From NCBI GenBank assembly GCA_002306055.1, contig DBRR01000022.1, positions 27,089-91,088 of the forward strand: DNA of 64,000 nucleotides, written 5' to 3'. The notes under the pieces were generated by a model. The model made no database searches, had not been told where the DNA came from, and saw only the letters and a program-made list of their open reading frames with translations. The position numbers and the translations under genes are program-made. Shown piece by piece: positions 8,559 to 16,993 of this stretch (its first letter is position 1; every line of letters starts with the position of its first letter). Source of the DNA: Anaerolineaceae bacterium UBA1363. GTDB lineage: Bacteria > Chloroflexota > Anaerolineae > Anaerolineales > Anaerolineaceae.

Positions 8559-10168
8559 GGTTGCCCCACCTGTGTGTAGATCAGGATCGCCATCATTAAT
8601 AAGAAAAAGAGGGACCAGAGCACCCCAGCTTCGCCTTCAAGAACCTGTCTGAAAAAGCCCGCAATATCGCTGAGGCGTGCAAAGATCCATCGGGTGATCG
8701 CATAGATCCAATCCAGGCTAAACACGACGCGCAGGACGTTCAGGACCTGATGCCCCAGCCGATAAAAGGGGAATTTCGTCTTGAAACCGTCGCCGGTAAG
8801 CTGGAAATTGAACTTTTTGGTGAGAAAAGCACCCGCCAGGACAAGTCCAATGCTGACAAGGCTCCCCCACCAAACTCCGATCGTGAGCACATCCGGCCAA
8901 CCGACCAGATTGAGCACCAGCATGGTCTGAATAATAAGGATCAGACCAAGTGGGTAAGTGATACGGGCATACTTTTCCAGGCCTGTGACGGCGCTGTCGG
9001 CTTCGAGAATATAACGGAGATATCCGCCAACCAGCATGGCATGGCAAATAATCATCACGATTCCTGCCAGGCTCACGCCTTCCCCCAGCAGAGCGCTCCA
9101 GCCTGAAGCTGCCAGGGTATAAGGAATTCCTAATAATCCAATTAAGCCCAATAGCGGTATGAAACGTATTCTCCGGATTGGAGGATCGAACAAAAACAGG
9201 ACACCCCCCGTTAGAAGCAGTGCCAATCCCCAAACGCGGCTGTGTTCTGGCTCCCCATTCAGGGCAGACTGCAAGGCAAACGCGGAAAGTGCCACAATCC
9301 AGTAAGGTCTGCCTTCGTTAGCATCAGCACGGGTCAGCCACATGGCTGAGGCGTAAAGGGCAGCCAAAACTGTCAGAATACTAATGACGGACACCAGGCT
9401 TTGGTTTAGGACCAGGATCTCAGAGGGTAAATGCGCGATCAAAACCAAGGCGGAAACTACCGGCGAAAAGCGCAGCAACAAATCGATACCGCGATTGGAC
9501 TCCAGAGCGTTTTGCATCGGGAAGTTGAGCGGCAGCACCCCAAGGCGCAACCCGGCTGCAATCAGGAAGAGCAAGCTGGCGGTTGGAGGGATCTGTGTAA
9601 AATCCAATCCGGCTGTGACTTGCCAGCCTATGGCAGTTGCAGCCACAAGGACGAAGGTGCTGATAAGCCTGACCCCATATACATTGGTGACTTTACCTGT
9701 TCCCCCTGAGTTCCGCAGCAAGTTGAGCATAAAAGACAATTCCACCAGGTCTGTTATTGCCCAGGCAATGGCCATCGTCAGTGGACCTCTCGACATGACC
9801 GAAATCAGGTTCAGACCTGTCAGTGCCAGCGCAGCAGCCCAGTTGGTGGGAGTGGTATTGGTGGAAGCCCGGCTGGAATCGGTCAGAATTACCGCGATGC
9901 ACAGAGCCAGGATGGCAACAATGTAGTGCCAGTTGATGTAATCAATTCGGAACGCGATCGCTGTGTGGTAGAGCGAATCTGGCAGCCAGCGGATCAATTC
10001 GACTTCCATTGGCAAGTAAAGACGCAGAAAAAAGGTTCCAAGCCAGGCCAAAGAAGCCCCGGCAATGGCAATGAACCATGAACGGGCAAAGTTGGGCTTG
10101 ACTGCCTGGCTGATGGTCAGGGCGATGGCTGGAAGCCAAAGTAAGCCAAGAATGCCTAATAGGATCAT
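8555..10168 (-). CDS. Complex I antiporter-like membrane protein (NuoL type), divergent
   Basis: 537 residues and about 14-16 membrane helices. It starts the operon with the two downstream membrane genes. AWAITDLVELSFML carries acidic residues where the antiporter helix 5 Glu is found. LRLGVLPLNFPMQ aligns with the helix 7 KxxxxPLHxWLP block, with Lys replaced by Arg and His by Asn. The C-terminal ~120 residues include a long amphipathic stretch and a last helix, reminiscent of the NuoL lateral arm. No quinone-, NADH- or hydrogenase-module gene lies nearby, so the complex either works alone as an ion translocator or pairs with subunits elsewhere. No clear Shine-Dalgarno precedes the ATG. Confidence 0.78.
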   Translation of the reverse strand: MILLGILGLLWLPAIALTISQAVKPNFARSWFIAIAGASLAWLGTFFLRLYLPMEVELIRWLPDSLYHTAIAFRIDYINWHYIVAILALCIAVILTDSSRASTNTTPTNWAAALALTGLNLISVMSRGPLTMAIAWAITDLVELSFMLNLLRNSGGTGKVTNVYGVRLISTFVLVAATAIGWQVTAGLDFTQIPPTASLLFLIAAGLRLGVLPLNFPMQNALESNRGIDLLLRFSPVVSALVLIAHLPSEILVLNQSLVSVISILTVLAALYASAMWLTRADANEGRPYWIVALSAFALQSALNGEPEHSRVWGLALLLTGGVLFLFDPPIRRIRFIPLLGLIGLLGIPYTLAASGWSALLGEGVSLAGIVMIICHAMLVGGYLRYILEADSAVTGLEKYARITYPLGLILIIQTMLVLNLVGWPDVLTIGVWWGSLVSIGLVLAGAFLTKKFNFQLTGDGFKTKFPFYRLGHQVLNVLRVVFSLDWIYAITRWIFARLSDIAGFFRQVLEGEAGVLWSLFFLLMMAILIYTQVGQP

Positions 10169-10189
10169 GAGATCAATTCATTTCAAGGA

Positions 10190-11605
10190 TCAGAGGATTT
10201 CGCCAGCCTGCCGATGGACAAAGCGTCCCCCACCAGCTTTACCGAGCCAGTTTTGATCATCAACGATCAATGTTCCTCGCAAGAACACTTTTACAGGGTA
10301 GCCGCGTAGCTTCCATCCTTCATAAAGATTGTAATCTGTGCGGTGATGCGCCCAAGCCAGGCCGTAATCCAGCTCTTTTTCCGGGTCCCACAGGGCGATA
10401 TCTGCGTCCGAGCCTTCAGCAAGCGTCCCCTTTTTTGGGTAAAGCCCAAAGATCCGGGCAGGGTTGGTAGCGGTGAGTTCCACGAAGCGATTCGGGCTGA
10501 TGCGCCCGGTGTTCACCGCATGGGTCCAGAAAACTGGCAGACGGTCTGCGATTCCGGGAAGACCGTTAGGAATTAGGGTGAAATCCTTTTCTCCCAATTC
10601 CTTGCCTGGGATGGCGACTTCCCGACCTTCGTAAACAATTGGCTGCCTGCCATTATAGAAGAAGGGGCAATGGTCGGTCGCAAGTACCTGAATGGTGCCG
10701 TTCTCAAGCGCCTGCCAGAGCCCTTGCTGGTCTGCAGCCTTGCGCATAGGCGGGGAACAGACCCATTTTGCGCCGTCAGGACGCCTGAGATCATCTTCGG
10801 TGAAGAAAAGATATTGCGGGCAGGTTTCACCCATGGCAAGGATGCCGTGTTTACGGGCATACGCCAACTGATCCACCTCTCCAGCTACGTTCATATGAAC
10901 GAGGTAGAGGGGTGAGTCTGCCTGGGCTGCCAGGGCTGCCGCCCGGAGGCTGGCCTCCACCTCGCCCCAGGCGGGGCGGGTGAGGGCATGATGGATGGGA
11001 GCAGTGTTTCCAGCAGCAAGAGCTTCTGCCACCAGGATGTCGATCACATCCCCATTTTCAGCATGCACCATCGTGAGGAGGTTATTTTTTCCGCCGATGC
11101 GCATTACTTTGAAAATGCTGCCATCATCCAATCGGAGCCGACCGTTGTAGGCGGTGAAGACCTTCATACTAGTGATACCCATTTGGGGGAGGTCCAGCAG
11201 CTCTTCCGCAACCTGGTCGTCGAAATGAGTGATATTCATATGAAGACTGTAATCAATGCTGGCTTTGGGGTCTGCCATGGCACGATGCCTGGCAATATTT
11301 TCTGCCAGGATGACAGGCTCCTGGGAAACGAAATCGATCATGGTGGTCGTTCCGCCAAAGGCGGCTGCTTTTCCGCCAGTGTAATGATCATCAGCAGAGA
11401 TGGTGCCTGCCATCGGCAATTCGAGGTGCACATGGGGGTCCACCCCACCAGGAAGAACCAAAAGACCGCTGGCATCCACGATAGTTGCTTCGTCGTCTTC
11501 AATATATTCGTCAATCCGGCGGATAAACTCATCCTCCACCAAGATATCTGCTTTGCGGGTTATCTCGGCGGTGATTACTGTTCCATTTTTGATGAGCGTT
11601 TTCAT
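10190..11605 (-). CDS. hydA: Dihydropyrimidinase / D-hydantoinase
   Basis: A 471-residue cytosolic, binuclear-zinc cyclic amidohydrolase. Metal ligands are visible: HxH in DPHVHLELPM (about 57-59), the lysine expected to be carboxylated in SMKVFTAYNG (about 150), His in HAENGD, His in LVHMNVAG, and Asp in ATDHCPF. The family hydrolyses dihydrouracil, dihydrothymine or 5-substituted hydantoins. The actual substrate cannot be read from sequence. The neighbourhood (carbamate kinase, PLP enzyme, 8-oxoguanine deaminase-like enzyme) suggests nucleobase salvage or catabolism. A GAGG precedes the ATG, and it begins 7 nt after the preceding gene. Confidence 0.88.
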   Translation of the reverse strand: MKTLIKNGTVITAEITRKADILVEDEFIRRIDEYIEDDEATIVDASGLLVLPGGVDPHVHLELPMAGTISADDHYTGGKAAAFGGTTTMIDFVSQEPVILAENIARHRAMADPKASIDYSLHMNITHFDDQVAEELLDLPQMGITSMKVFTAYNGRLRLDDGSIFKVMRIGGKNNLLTMVHAENGDVIDILVAEALAAGNTAPIHHALTRPAWGEVEASLRAAALAAQADSPLYLVHMNVAGEVDQLAYARKHGILAMGETCPQYLFFTEDDLRRPDGAKWVCSPPMRKAADQQGLWQALENGTIQVLATDHCPFFYNGRQPIVYEGREVAIPGKELGEKDFTLIPNGLPGIADRLPVFWTHAVNTGRISPNRFVELTATNPARIFGLYPKKGTLAEGSDADIALWDPEKELDYGLAWAHHRTDYNLYEGWKLRGYPVKVFLRGTLIVDDQNWLGKAGGGRFVHRQAGEIL

Positions 11606-11612
11606 AAAAACC

Positions 11613-12179
11613 TCACTTTGTTCCCGTAGCGATGCCGCTGAGCAGAGCCAGCAACGCTGGATCTAACGGAATCTCTGGCAGGGGAGTGGCTTGGTAAACT
11701 TCGCTGCGCGAAGCGCGTTCGCGCAGTGCTGCCCAAAGGACAGATCGCTCCTGGTCGTGCACAGGCAAGTCACCCAGTTCTTTAGCATCCCTGACATGCC
11801 GCATGGTCGTATAGAAGAAGGTCACCCGTTTCCAGTTACCCGCAGGTATTGGTTCAGGCAATGCGATCAGGCTGCCCAATTGGAGCTTGAAATATTCTTC
11901 GTTAGCCCTGGGGTGATCGGGTTGGTCGCGAAATAATTGTTGGCGCGTGGTTAGCTCGTGCCCCACGATCGGCGCCAGCCATTTGATTTGCCAGCGGTCC
12001 TTCGCGCCAAAACTGCCAGTCTGGTAGAGCGCCAGGTAGTCGACAGCAATCACCTTGGGGGCGTTTTTCAGCGGAATACGATACCAGCCCAGGAGGCGGG
12101 CAATCTCAAGATCCCTTTGATTTGGGATAATCGCCACCAGCACCAGGCTGGTATCGTCTATTGTCTCAAATGCGCTCAA
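11613..12179 (-). CDS. Conserved hypothetical protein in the hydantoinase cluster
   Basis: 188 residues, soluble, no signal peptide. Distinctive stretches are LLGWYRIPL near residue 30, PKVIAVDYLALYQTGSFG near 40-58 and WKRVTFFYTTM near 120. It lies 7 nt upstream of hydA and about 9 nt downstream of the PLP-dependent enzyme, so it is part of the same operon. I recognise no family. A role as nuclease, regulator or chaperone would be unsupported. Confidence 0.75.
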   Translation of the reverse strand: MSAFETIDDTSLVLVAIIPNQRDLEIARLLGWYRIPLKNAPKVIAVDYLALYQTGSFGAKDRWQIKWLAPIVGHELTTRQQLFRDQPDHPRANEEYFKLQLGSLIALPEPIPAGNWKRVTFFYTTMRHVRDAKELGDLPVHDQERSVLWAALRERASRSEVYQATPLPEIPLDPALLALLSGIATGTK

Positions 12180-12188
12180 AGGGCTCCT

Positions 12189-13658
12189 TTAGAGCTCAAC
12201 CTTAGCCTTATGGTTGAATTCCTCGATCAAGGCATCGATTTCAGGCTGTTGAGCCTGAACTTCGAGCCAGTAGTCCGGGTCGTACCACTGGGCCATGATT
12301 TCCTCGTAGGTGCGCCCCTGCTGTTCGACCCAGGTGTAATACTTGAGGTTGTGGATGCGTTTGCGCTCACGATAGCCAAGTTCCTCCATGTTATCGGTGG
12401 TCACTGCTTGCAGGTAGCGGGCTTCGTCGGCGATAGCATTTTCCTTGCGATATTCACCGAATTCTTCATGCATTTCGGTCAGGCGGCTCTGATAAAGTTC
12501 CATCGAGTCGGTGAGAACGGTGAGAACGATGTCATTCTCAGTCAGTTCGTTGTACTTAGCAAATTTAATGGCGGAGAGCAGGTTGGCAATGCTGGAGAAG
12601 CCAAGCAAATCAAGCTGGTCGACGAAGTCTGAGTCGAAGCCAGAGTCGATTAAATGCTGCTTCCCTTCGGGCTCGTTAAAAAGCCGCGCCAGATTGACGA
12701 CGGCATTGTCATCAATGGCTGTGATGAAGTCGGTATTCTTTACATTGTGGATCCAGGGAACATGTTTATCGCCGATACCCTCAATGCGGTGTGCACCAAA
12801 GCCGTTATTGAGCAGCGTGGGGCACTGCAGGGCTTCGCTGGCGATGATCTTCATACCAGGGAATTTCTGCTTCAGGTAGTCACCAGCGGCAATAGTGCCG
12901 GCGGAACCGGTCGCGGATGCAAAACCTGCAACCTGCCCTTTTTCGCCTAACAGCTTATGGGCGACTTGCTCCATGGCGTTTCCGGTGATCCAATAATGCC
13001 AAAGGTAATTTCCGAATTCCTCGAACTGATTGAAGATCATCAGGTCCTCACCACTGCGCCGAAGTTCCCAACACTTGTCGAAAATTTCCTTGACGTTCGA
13101 CTCAGTGCCTGGTGTCGCGATAACTTCATCAGCCACATTGCGCAGCCATTCAAAGCGTTCCTTGCTCATGCCTTCGGGAAGAATGGCTACGGACTTGCAA
13201 GCAAGTAAATGCGAATCATACGCGCCGCCACGGCAAAAGTTCCCTGTGGACGGCCAGACGGCTTTCTGCGTGGTTGGGTCAAATTGACCGGTTACGAGGC
13301 GTGGAACCAAGCAGCCAAAAGCCGCGCCAACCTTGTGGACACCGCAAGGGAACCACTTGCCCACCAGGGCAACGATTCTTGCCTTGGTGCCGGTGAAACT
13401 GGAAGGAAACTCGAGGTAGTTGACGTCCCCAAATAAACCGCCAAATGGCTTGGGTTCATTGTGCCAGGTGATGCGGAACAGATTCAGAGGATGTAGATCC
13501 CAAAGACCAATTTCTTTCAAGCGGTCCTGGATATCGGCTGGCACCAGTGAGGGGTCTCGCTGCTGCGCCAGGGTTGGGATGATGATCTTGCGTTCCCGTA
13601 CACGCTGCAGGGTGCGTTCGAGGCGGTCTTGCATTATGGTCAAATCGATTCTTGTCAT
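12189..13658 (-). CDS. PLP-dependent enzyme, cysteine synthase/threonine synthase fold
   Basis: 489 residues with fold-type II PLP enzyme features. The likely Schiff-base lysine is in CGVHKVGAAFG (about residue 105). WPSTGNFCRGGAYDS follows, with the Asn-containing block that binds substrate carboxylate, and a Gly-rich phosphate loop ATGSAGTIAAGDYLKQKF lies near 250. Such proteins are often annotated only as PLP-dependent subunit beta, with substrate unproven; amino acid lyase or ammonia-lyase chemistry is likely. It is longer than CysK (about 310). The C-terminal 100 residues are charged and helical. It belongs to the same minus-strand run as hydA and arcC. Confidence 0.78.
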   Translation of the reverse strand: MTRIDLTIMQDRLERTLQRVRERKIIIPTLAQQRDPSLVPADIQDRLKEIGLWDLHPLNLFRITWHNEPKPFGGLFGDVNYLEFPSSFTGTKARIVALVGKWFPCGVHKVGAAFGCLVPRLVTGQFDPTTQKAVWPSTGNFCRGGAYDSHLLACKSVAILPEGMSKERFEWLRNVADEVIATPGTESNVKEIFDKCWELRRSGEDLMIFNQFEEFGNYLWHYWITGNAMEQVAHKLLGEKGQVAGFASATGSAGTIAAGDYLKQKFPGMKIIASEALQCPTLLNNGFGAHRIEGIGDKHVPWIHNVKNTDFITAIDDNAVVNLARLFNEPEGKQHLIDSGFDSDFVDQLDLLGFSSIANLLSAIKFAKYNELTENDIVLTVLTDSMELYQSRLTEMHEEFGEYRKENAIADEARYLQAVTTDNMEELGYRERKRIHNLKYYTWVEQQGRTYEEIMAQWYDPDYWLEVQAQQPEIDALIEEFNHKAKVEL

Positions 13659-13678
13659 GTTTGAGTTCCTGTAGTCTG

Positions 13679-14653
13679 TTATTTTTTTTCTTTTACCCGA
13701 TCCAGTCGGGTGGGGTCGAGGGCTTTATCGGGGCCTTCGGCGACAATGTAGAGTGGACGACCTTTCGCTTCGTCGTAGATGCGACCGATGTACTCACCGA
13801 GCACGCCCATCCCAATCAGCAGAACGCCTGCCAGGAAGATCACGGTCAGCCAGGTTGCCAGCACGTAAGTGAGGTCGAAGCCGTTAAAAAGCGCAAGGCA
13901 AAGGTAAATCACCAGCAGCAAGAGGCTAAGCGCAATCAACACAATGCCACCTGTGGTCAGCATTTGAAGTGGAAAGGTCGAAAAGCCTGTCACGGCGTTC
14001 ATCGCCAGGCGGATCATCTTCTTGAGGGGGTAATGGCTCTGGCCGGCATGGCGCGCGGCGCGTTTGTATTCCACACCAATCTGTCTGAAACCTACCCAGG
14101 CACCCATGCCACGCAGGATGCGGTTTCGCTCACGCATTTGATTGATGATGTCGAGAGCCTGGCGGTCTATCAGGCGGAAATCACCGGTGTTGAGAGGCAT
14201 TTTTACGTCAGTTATCTTGTAGATCAGTTTATAGAAGAGAGAGGCAGTGGTTAGTTTGAACCAGCTTTCTCCTTCGCGTTCCGTACGCACCGCGTAAACA
14301 ATCTGGTAGCCTTCGCGCCACTTTTTAATCAACTCGAGGATCACTTCCGGTGGATCCTGCAAGTCGGCGTCGATGATCACCACCGCTTTTCCGCGGCTAT
14401 AATCCATCCCAGCAGTTACAGCAATCTGGTGCCCAAAATTCCGGGCAAAAATAACCGGGCGCACGCGTTCATCCTGCAAGGCAAATTTTCGAATGATATC
14501 CGTGGATCCGTCTGAGCTGCCATCATCCACCAGGATCAGTTCCCATTCTTCACCAGTCTGGTTCATGACTTCGCTGACCCGGGCATAAAGCAGGGGCAGG
14601 TTCTCGAGCTCATTGTAAATTGGGGCTATAATGCTAAAGACAGGGTCAGACAT
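13679..14653 (-). CDS. Glycosyltransferase family 2, polyprenyl-phosphate type
   Basis: 324 residues. The catalytic GT-A domain begins FSIIAPIYNELENLP and contains VDDGSSDGS and the metal-binding DADLQDP. Two C-terminal membrane helices (about 230-255 and 265-290) anchor it. This matches DPM1/GtrB-type enzymes, which transfer a sugar from a nucleotide donor to undecaprenyl phosphate at the inner face of the membrane. The longer in-frame start at 14731 lies inside thrC. The ATG at 14653 has AGAGGT upstream and overlaps the thrC stop by 8 nt, so translation is coupled. Its presence in a catabolic operon is odd. Confidence 0.88.
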   Translation of the reverse strand: MSDPVFSIIAPIYNELENLPLLYARVSEVMNQTGEEWELILVDDGSSDGSTDIIRKFALQDERVRPVIFARNFGHQIAVTAGMDYSRGKAVVIIDADLQDPPEVILELIKKWREGYQIVYAVRTEREGESWFKLTTASLFYKLIYKITDVKMPLNTGDFRLIDRQALDIINQMRERNRILRGMGAWVGFRQIGVEYKRAARHAGQSHYPLKKMIRLAMNAVTGFSTFPLQMLTTGGIVLIALSLLLLVIYLCLALFNGFDLTYVLATWLTVIFLAGVLLIGMGVLGEYIGRIYDEAKGRPLYIVAEGPDKALDPTRLDRVKEKK

Positions 14654-15890
14654 GAAGTACCTCTTTAAGTTCTTTAAGCGTTGGTTCAATGATAGGTGCC
14701 GGCGCGACCGCTCGTATGGCGGCATTGACATCCTTCAGTCCGCTGCCAGTGCAGAGCACCAGGGCGGGTTCATCTGGCTGATGCAATCCCTGCCGGATGG
14801 CAGCTTGTAGACCGGCGTAAGCCGCCGCAGCGGCAGGCTCAACGAAGAGTCCCGCTTTGCCAAGCGTCGGGATGGCTTGCAGGATTTCCTGATCTGAAAC
14901 GGTCAGGAAGTATCCGCCGCTCTGCCTGACCCGCTTAAGTGCGCGCAATCCATCCCGCGGCAGATCCACGCAGATGCTGTCGGCAACGGTTTTTGCGTCC
15001 ACCGGATGAATGACGTCTTTTCCAGTTTTAAAGGCATTGTAAATGGCAGCCGAGCCTTCAGCCTGCACGCCTACCAGCCTCGGTAATTTTTCGATCCAGC
15101 CCAATGACTGTAAGTCGGCGAAGCCTTTTGCCACACCGCTGAGGATGTTGCCGTCACCCACGGGGATAAAAATCGTCAGTTTTGGCGCTGAGTCTTCGCG
15201 TTTTAGCAATACCTGTTCCCAGATTTCCAACCCAGCGGTCTTTTTGCCTTCCACGGTATACGGGTTATAGCCTGTGTTGCGGTTATACCAACCGTATTCG
15301 CGTGAGGCTTCGATGCTCAGGTCAAACGCCTGGTCGTAGGTGCCATCCACCAGAACCACTCTTGCGCCAAAAGTGAGCAATTGCGCGACCTTGGCGGGTG
15401 GGGCGCTGCGCGGGGCAATGATGACCGCTTGTTTGCCCACACTGGCAGCCATGCACGCCATGGCTGCGCCGGCATTACCGGTCGAAGCTGCAATAATGGT
15501 TTTGAAGTTGGCTTCAATCGCGCGGGCCATTACCAGGGCGCTGGCGCGATCCTTGAAGGATGCGCTTGGATTTCGGCTTTCGTCTTTGATCCAGAGTTCC
15601 TGCATGCCGAGGCTTTTCCGCAAAGATTCGGGTTGGTAGACTGGGGTGAAACCCACCTGGTGGAGGGGAGTAGTCGTGAAACCGGGATCGGGGGCGGCAA
15701 GCAGTGGCGCATAGCGCCAGATGGAGAGTTCGCAACTCTCGAGAATGCTCTTCTGATTGATCTCAGTTGGATTCTCTTCAAAACTGAAGTGGGTATCCAA
15801 ATTGCCGCCACAGGTCAGACAGTTGTATGTGACCTGGTCGGGCTCAAAACATTGCCCACAATCAGAACATTGAAAGTAGCTAAGCGGCAT
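14646..15890 (-). CDS. thrC: Threonine synthase
   Basis: 414 residues. The N-terminus has a zinc-ribbon pair, CSDCGQC and CLTCGG. The PLP domain has KDESRNPSASFKDRAS, whose second lysine is the cofactor lysine, and ASTGNAGAAMACMAA. This is the layout of class-2 threonine synthases, which convert O-phosphohomoserine to threonine. Homologues can also act on other O-phospho or beta-substituted amino acids, so the substrate is inferred. No hom or thrB lies beside it. The glycosyltransferase start overlaps its stop by 8 nt. Confidence 0.82.
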   Translation of the reverse strand: MPLSYFQCSDCGQCFEPDQVTYNCLTCGGNLDTHFSFEENPTEINQKSILESCELSIWRYAPLLAAPDPGFTTTPLHQVGFTPVYQPESLRKSLGMQELWIKDESRNPSASFKDRASALVMARAIEANFKTIIAASTGNAGAAMACMAASVGKQAVIIAPRSAPPAKVAQLLTFGARVVLVDGTYDQAFDLSIEASREYGWYNRNTGYNPYTVEGKKTAGLEIWEQVLLKREDSAPKLTIFIPVGDGNILSGVAKGFADLQSLGWIEKLPRLVGVQAEGSAAIYNAFKTGKDVIHPVDAKTVADSICVDLPRDGLRALKRVRQSGGYFLTVSDQEILQAIPTLGKAGLFVEPAAAAAYAGLQAAIRQGLHQPDEPALVLCTGSGLKDVNAAIRAVAPAPIIEPTLKELKEVLHV

Positions 15891-15921
15891 TATGGTTCCA
15901 ATTAAGTTGCAAAGAAATAAG

Positions 15922-15956
15922 GGGTGAGTCCTTTAGTGCTTGTGCCCAACTCACCC
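15922..15956 (-). terminator. Possible terminator between arcC and thrC
   Basis: GGGTGAGT and ACTCACCC form an 8-bp perfect inverted repeat around a 19-nt loop. On the minus strand it is followed by a T-rich stretch. It lies in the 113-nt gap between carbamate kinase and threonine synthase and may separate two transcripts or act as a partial terminator. Confidence 0.45.
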
Positions 15957-16003
15957 GTCTATCCCATGTATTTTCAAGTATTGTTTATTCTATCGTACTC
16001 TAC

Positions 16004-16951
16004 CTAAGGCAGGATCCAAGTGCCAGTCTTGCCTTCAAGCGCGTCTTTGATGTGTTCGGGGTCGGTGATCAAGGCTTTTTTACCGCCCTGGTCCAGGTAT
16101 TTCAGGATTGCTTCGATCTTCGGCATCATGGAACCTTTGGCAAACTGACCTTCAGCAAGGTATTTCCGGGCTTCCGCAACAGTCATCTGATCCAGCCATT
16201 TTTGATCTGGCTTATTGAAGTTGATTGCCACTTTTTCCACGGCGGTGCTGATCAGGAAGAGGTCAGCTTTGATCATGCTGGCAAGAATAGCCGAGCCAAA
16301 ATCTTTATCAATCACAGCTTCCACGCCAACCAGGTCGCCATTTTCCTTCTGGATTACTGGAATACCGCCGCCACCGACACCAATTACCACAAATCCTTGC
16401 TCAATCAAACTTCGAATGGCATCTGCCTCCACGATAGTTTGGGGGATGGGGGAGGGAACAACGCGGCGCCAACCGCGTCCGGCATCTTCCACCATTGTCC
16501 AGCCTTCTTTCGCCATTTTTTCTTTGGCTGCTGTTTCGTCCATGAAGGAGCCGATGGGTTTGGTTGGGTTTTGGAAGGCAGGATCATTGCGATCAACGAT
16601 GGTCTGGGTGATCACTGTGACGGCCTTTTTCTTGATCTCACGCAAGCGGAACTCGTTATACAGGGCTTGCTGGAACATATAGCCAATCGCACCCTGGGTG
16701 TCAGCGCCGCAATAATCCAGCGGAACTTCATGCAACTCATGGGACGCGATTTCGGAACGGCGCAGAATGAATCCCACTTGTGGACCGTTGCCATGCGTGA
16801 TCACAACATCCCAGCCTTCATCGATCATATTGGCGATGTGCTTCATCGTTTCCGCTGCAGCTTGATACTGATCGGGAACAGTTTGATGGTTCTTATCTTT
16901 GATTAATGCGTTGCCGCCAACTGCAACTACTGCCAAACCTTTACTTTGCAT
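16004..16951 (-). CDS. arcC: Carbamate kinase
   Basis: 315 residues, the usual length. Family marks are AVGGNALI near the N-terminus, THGNGPQVGF at about 52-61, VIGVGGGGIPV near 190, VEAVIDKDFGSA near 208, and GSMMPKIEA near 270. The enzyme interconverts carbamoyl phosphate plus ADP with carbamate plus ATP, and in catabolic pathways it makes ATP. No ornithine transcarbamylase or arginine deiminase lies beside it. Carbamoyl phosphate here more likely comes from purine, pyrimidine or ureide breakdown, consistent with the neighbouring hydantoinase and deaminase. Confidence 0.93.
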   Translation of the reverse strand: MQSKGLAVVAVGGNALIKDKNHQTVPDQYQAAAETMKHIANMIDEGWDVVITHGNGPQVGFILRRSEIASHELHEVPLDYCGADTQGAIGYMFQQALYNEFRLREIKKKAVTVITQTIVDRNDPAFQNPTKPIGSFMDETAAKEKMAKEGWTMVEDAGRGWRRVVPSPIPQTIVEADAIRSLIEQGFVVIGVGGGGIPVIQKENGDLVGVEAVIDKDFGSAILASMIKADLFLISTAVEKVAINFNKPDQKWLDQMTVAEARKYLAEGQFAKGSMMPKIEAILKYLDQGGKKALITDPEHIKDALEGKTGTWILP

Positions 16952-16993
16952 AAAAAGAGTCTCCTTTGGATCTCCTGGTGGGTGAGTTTGTTA

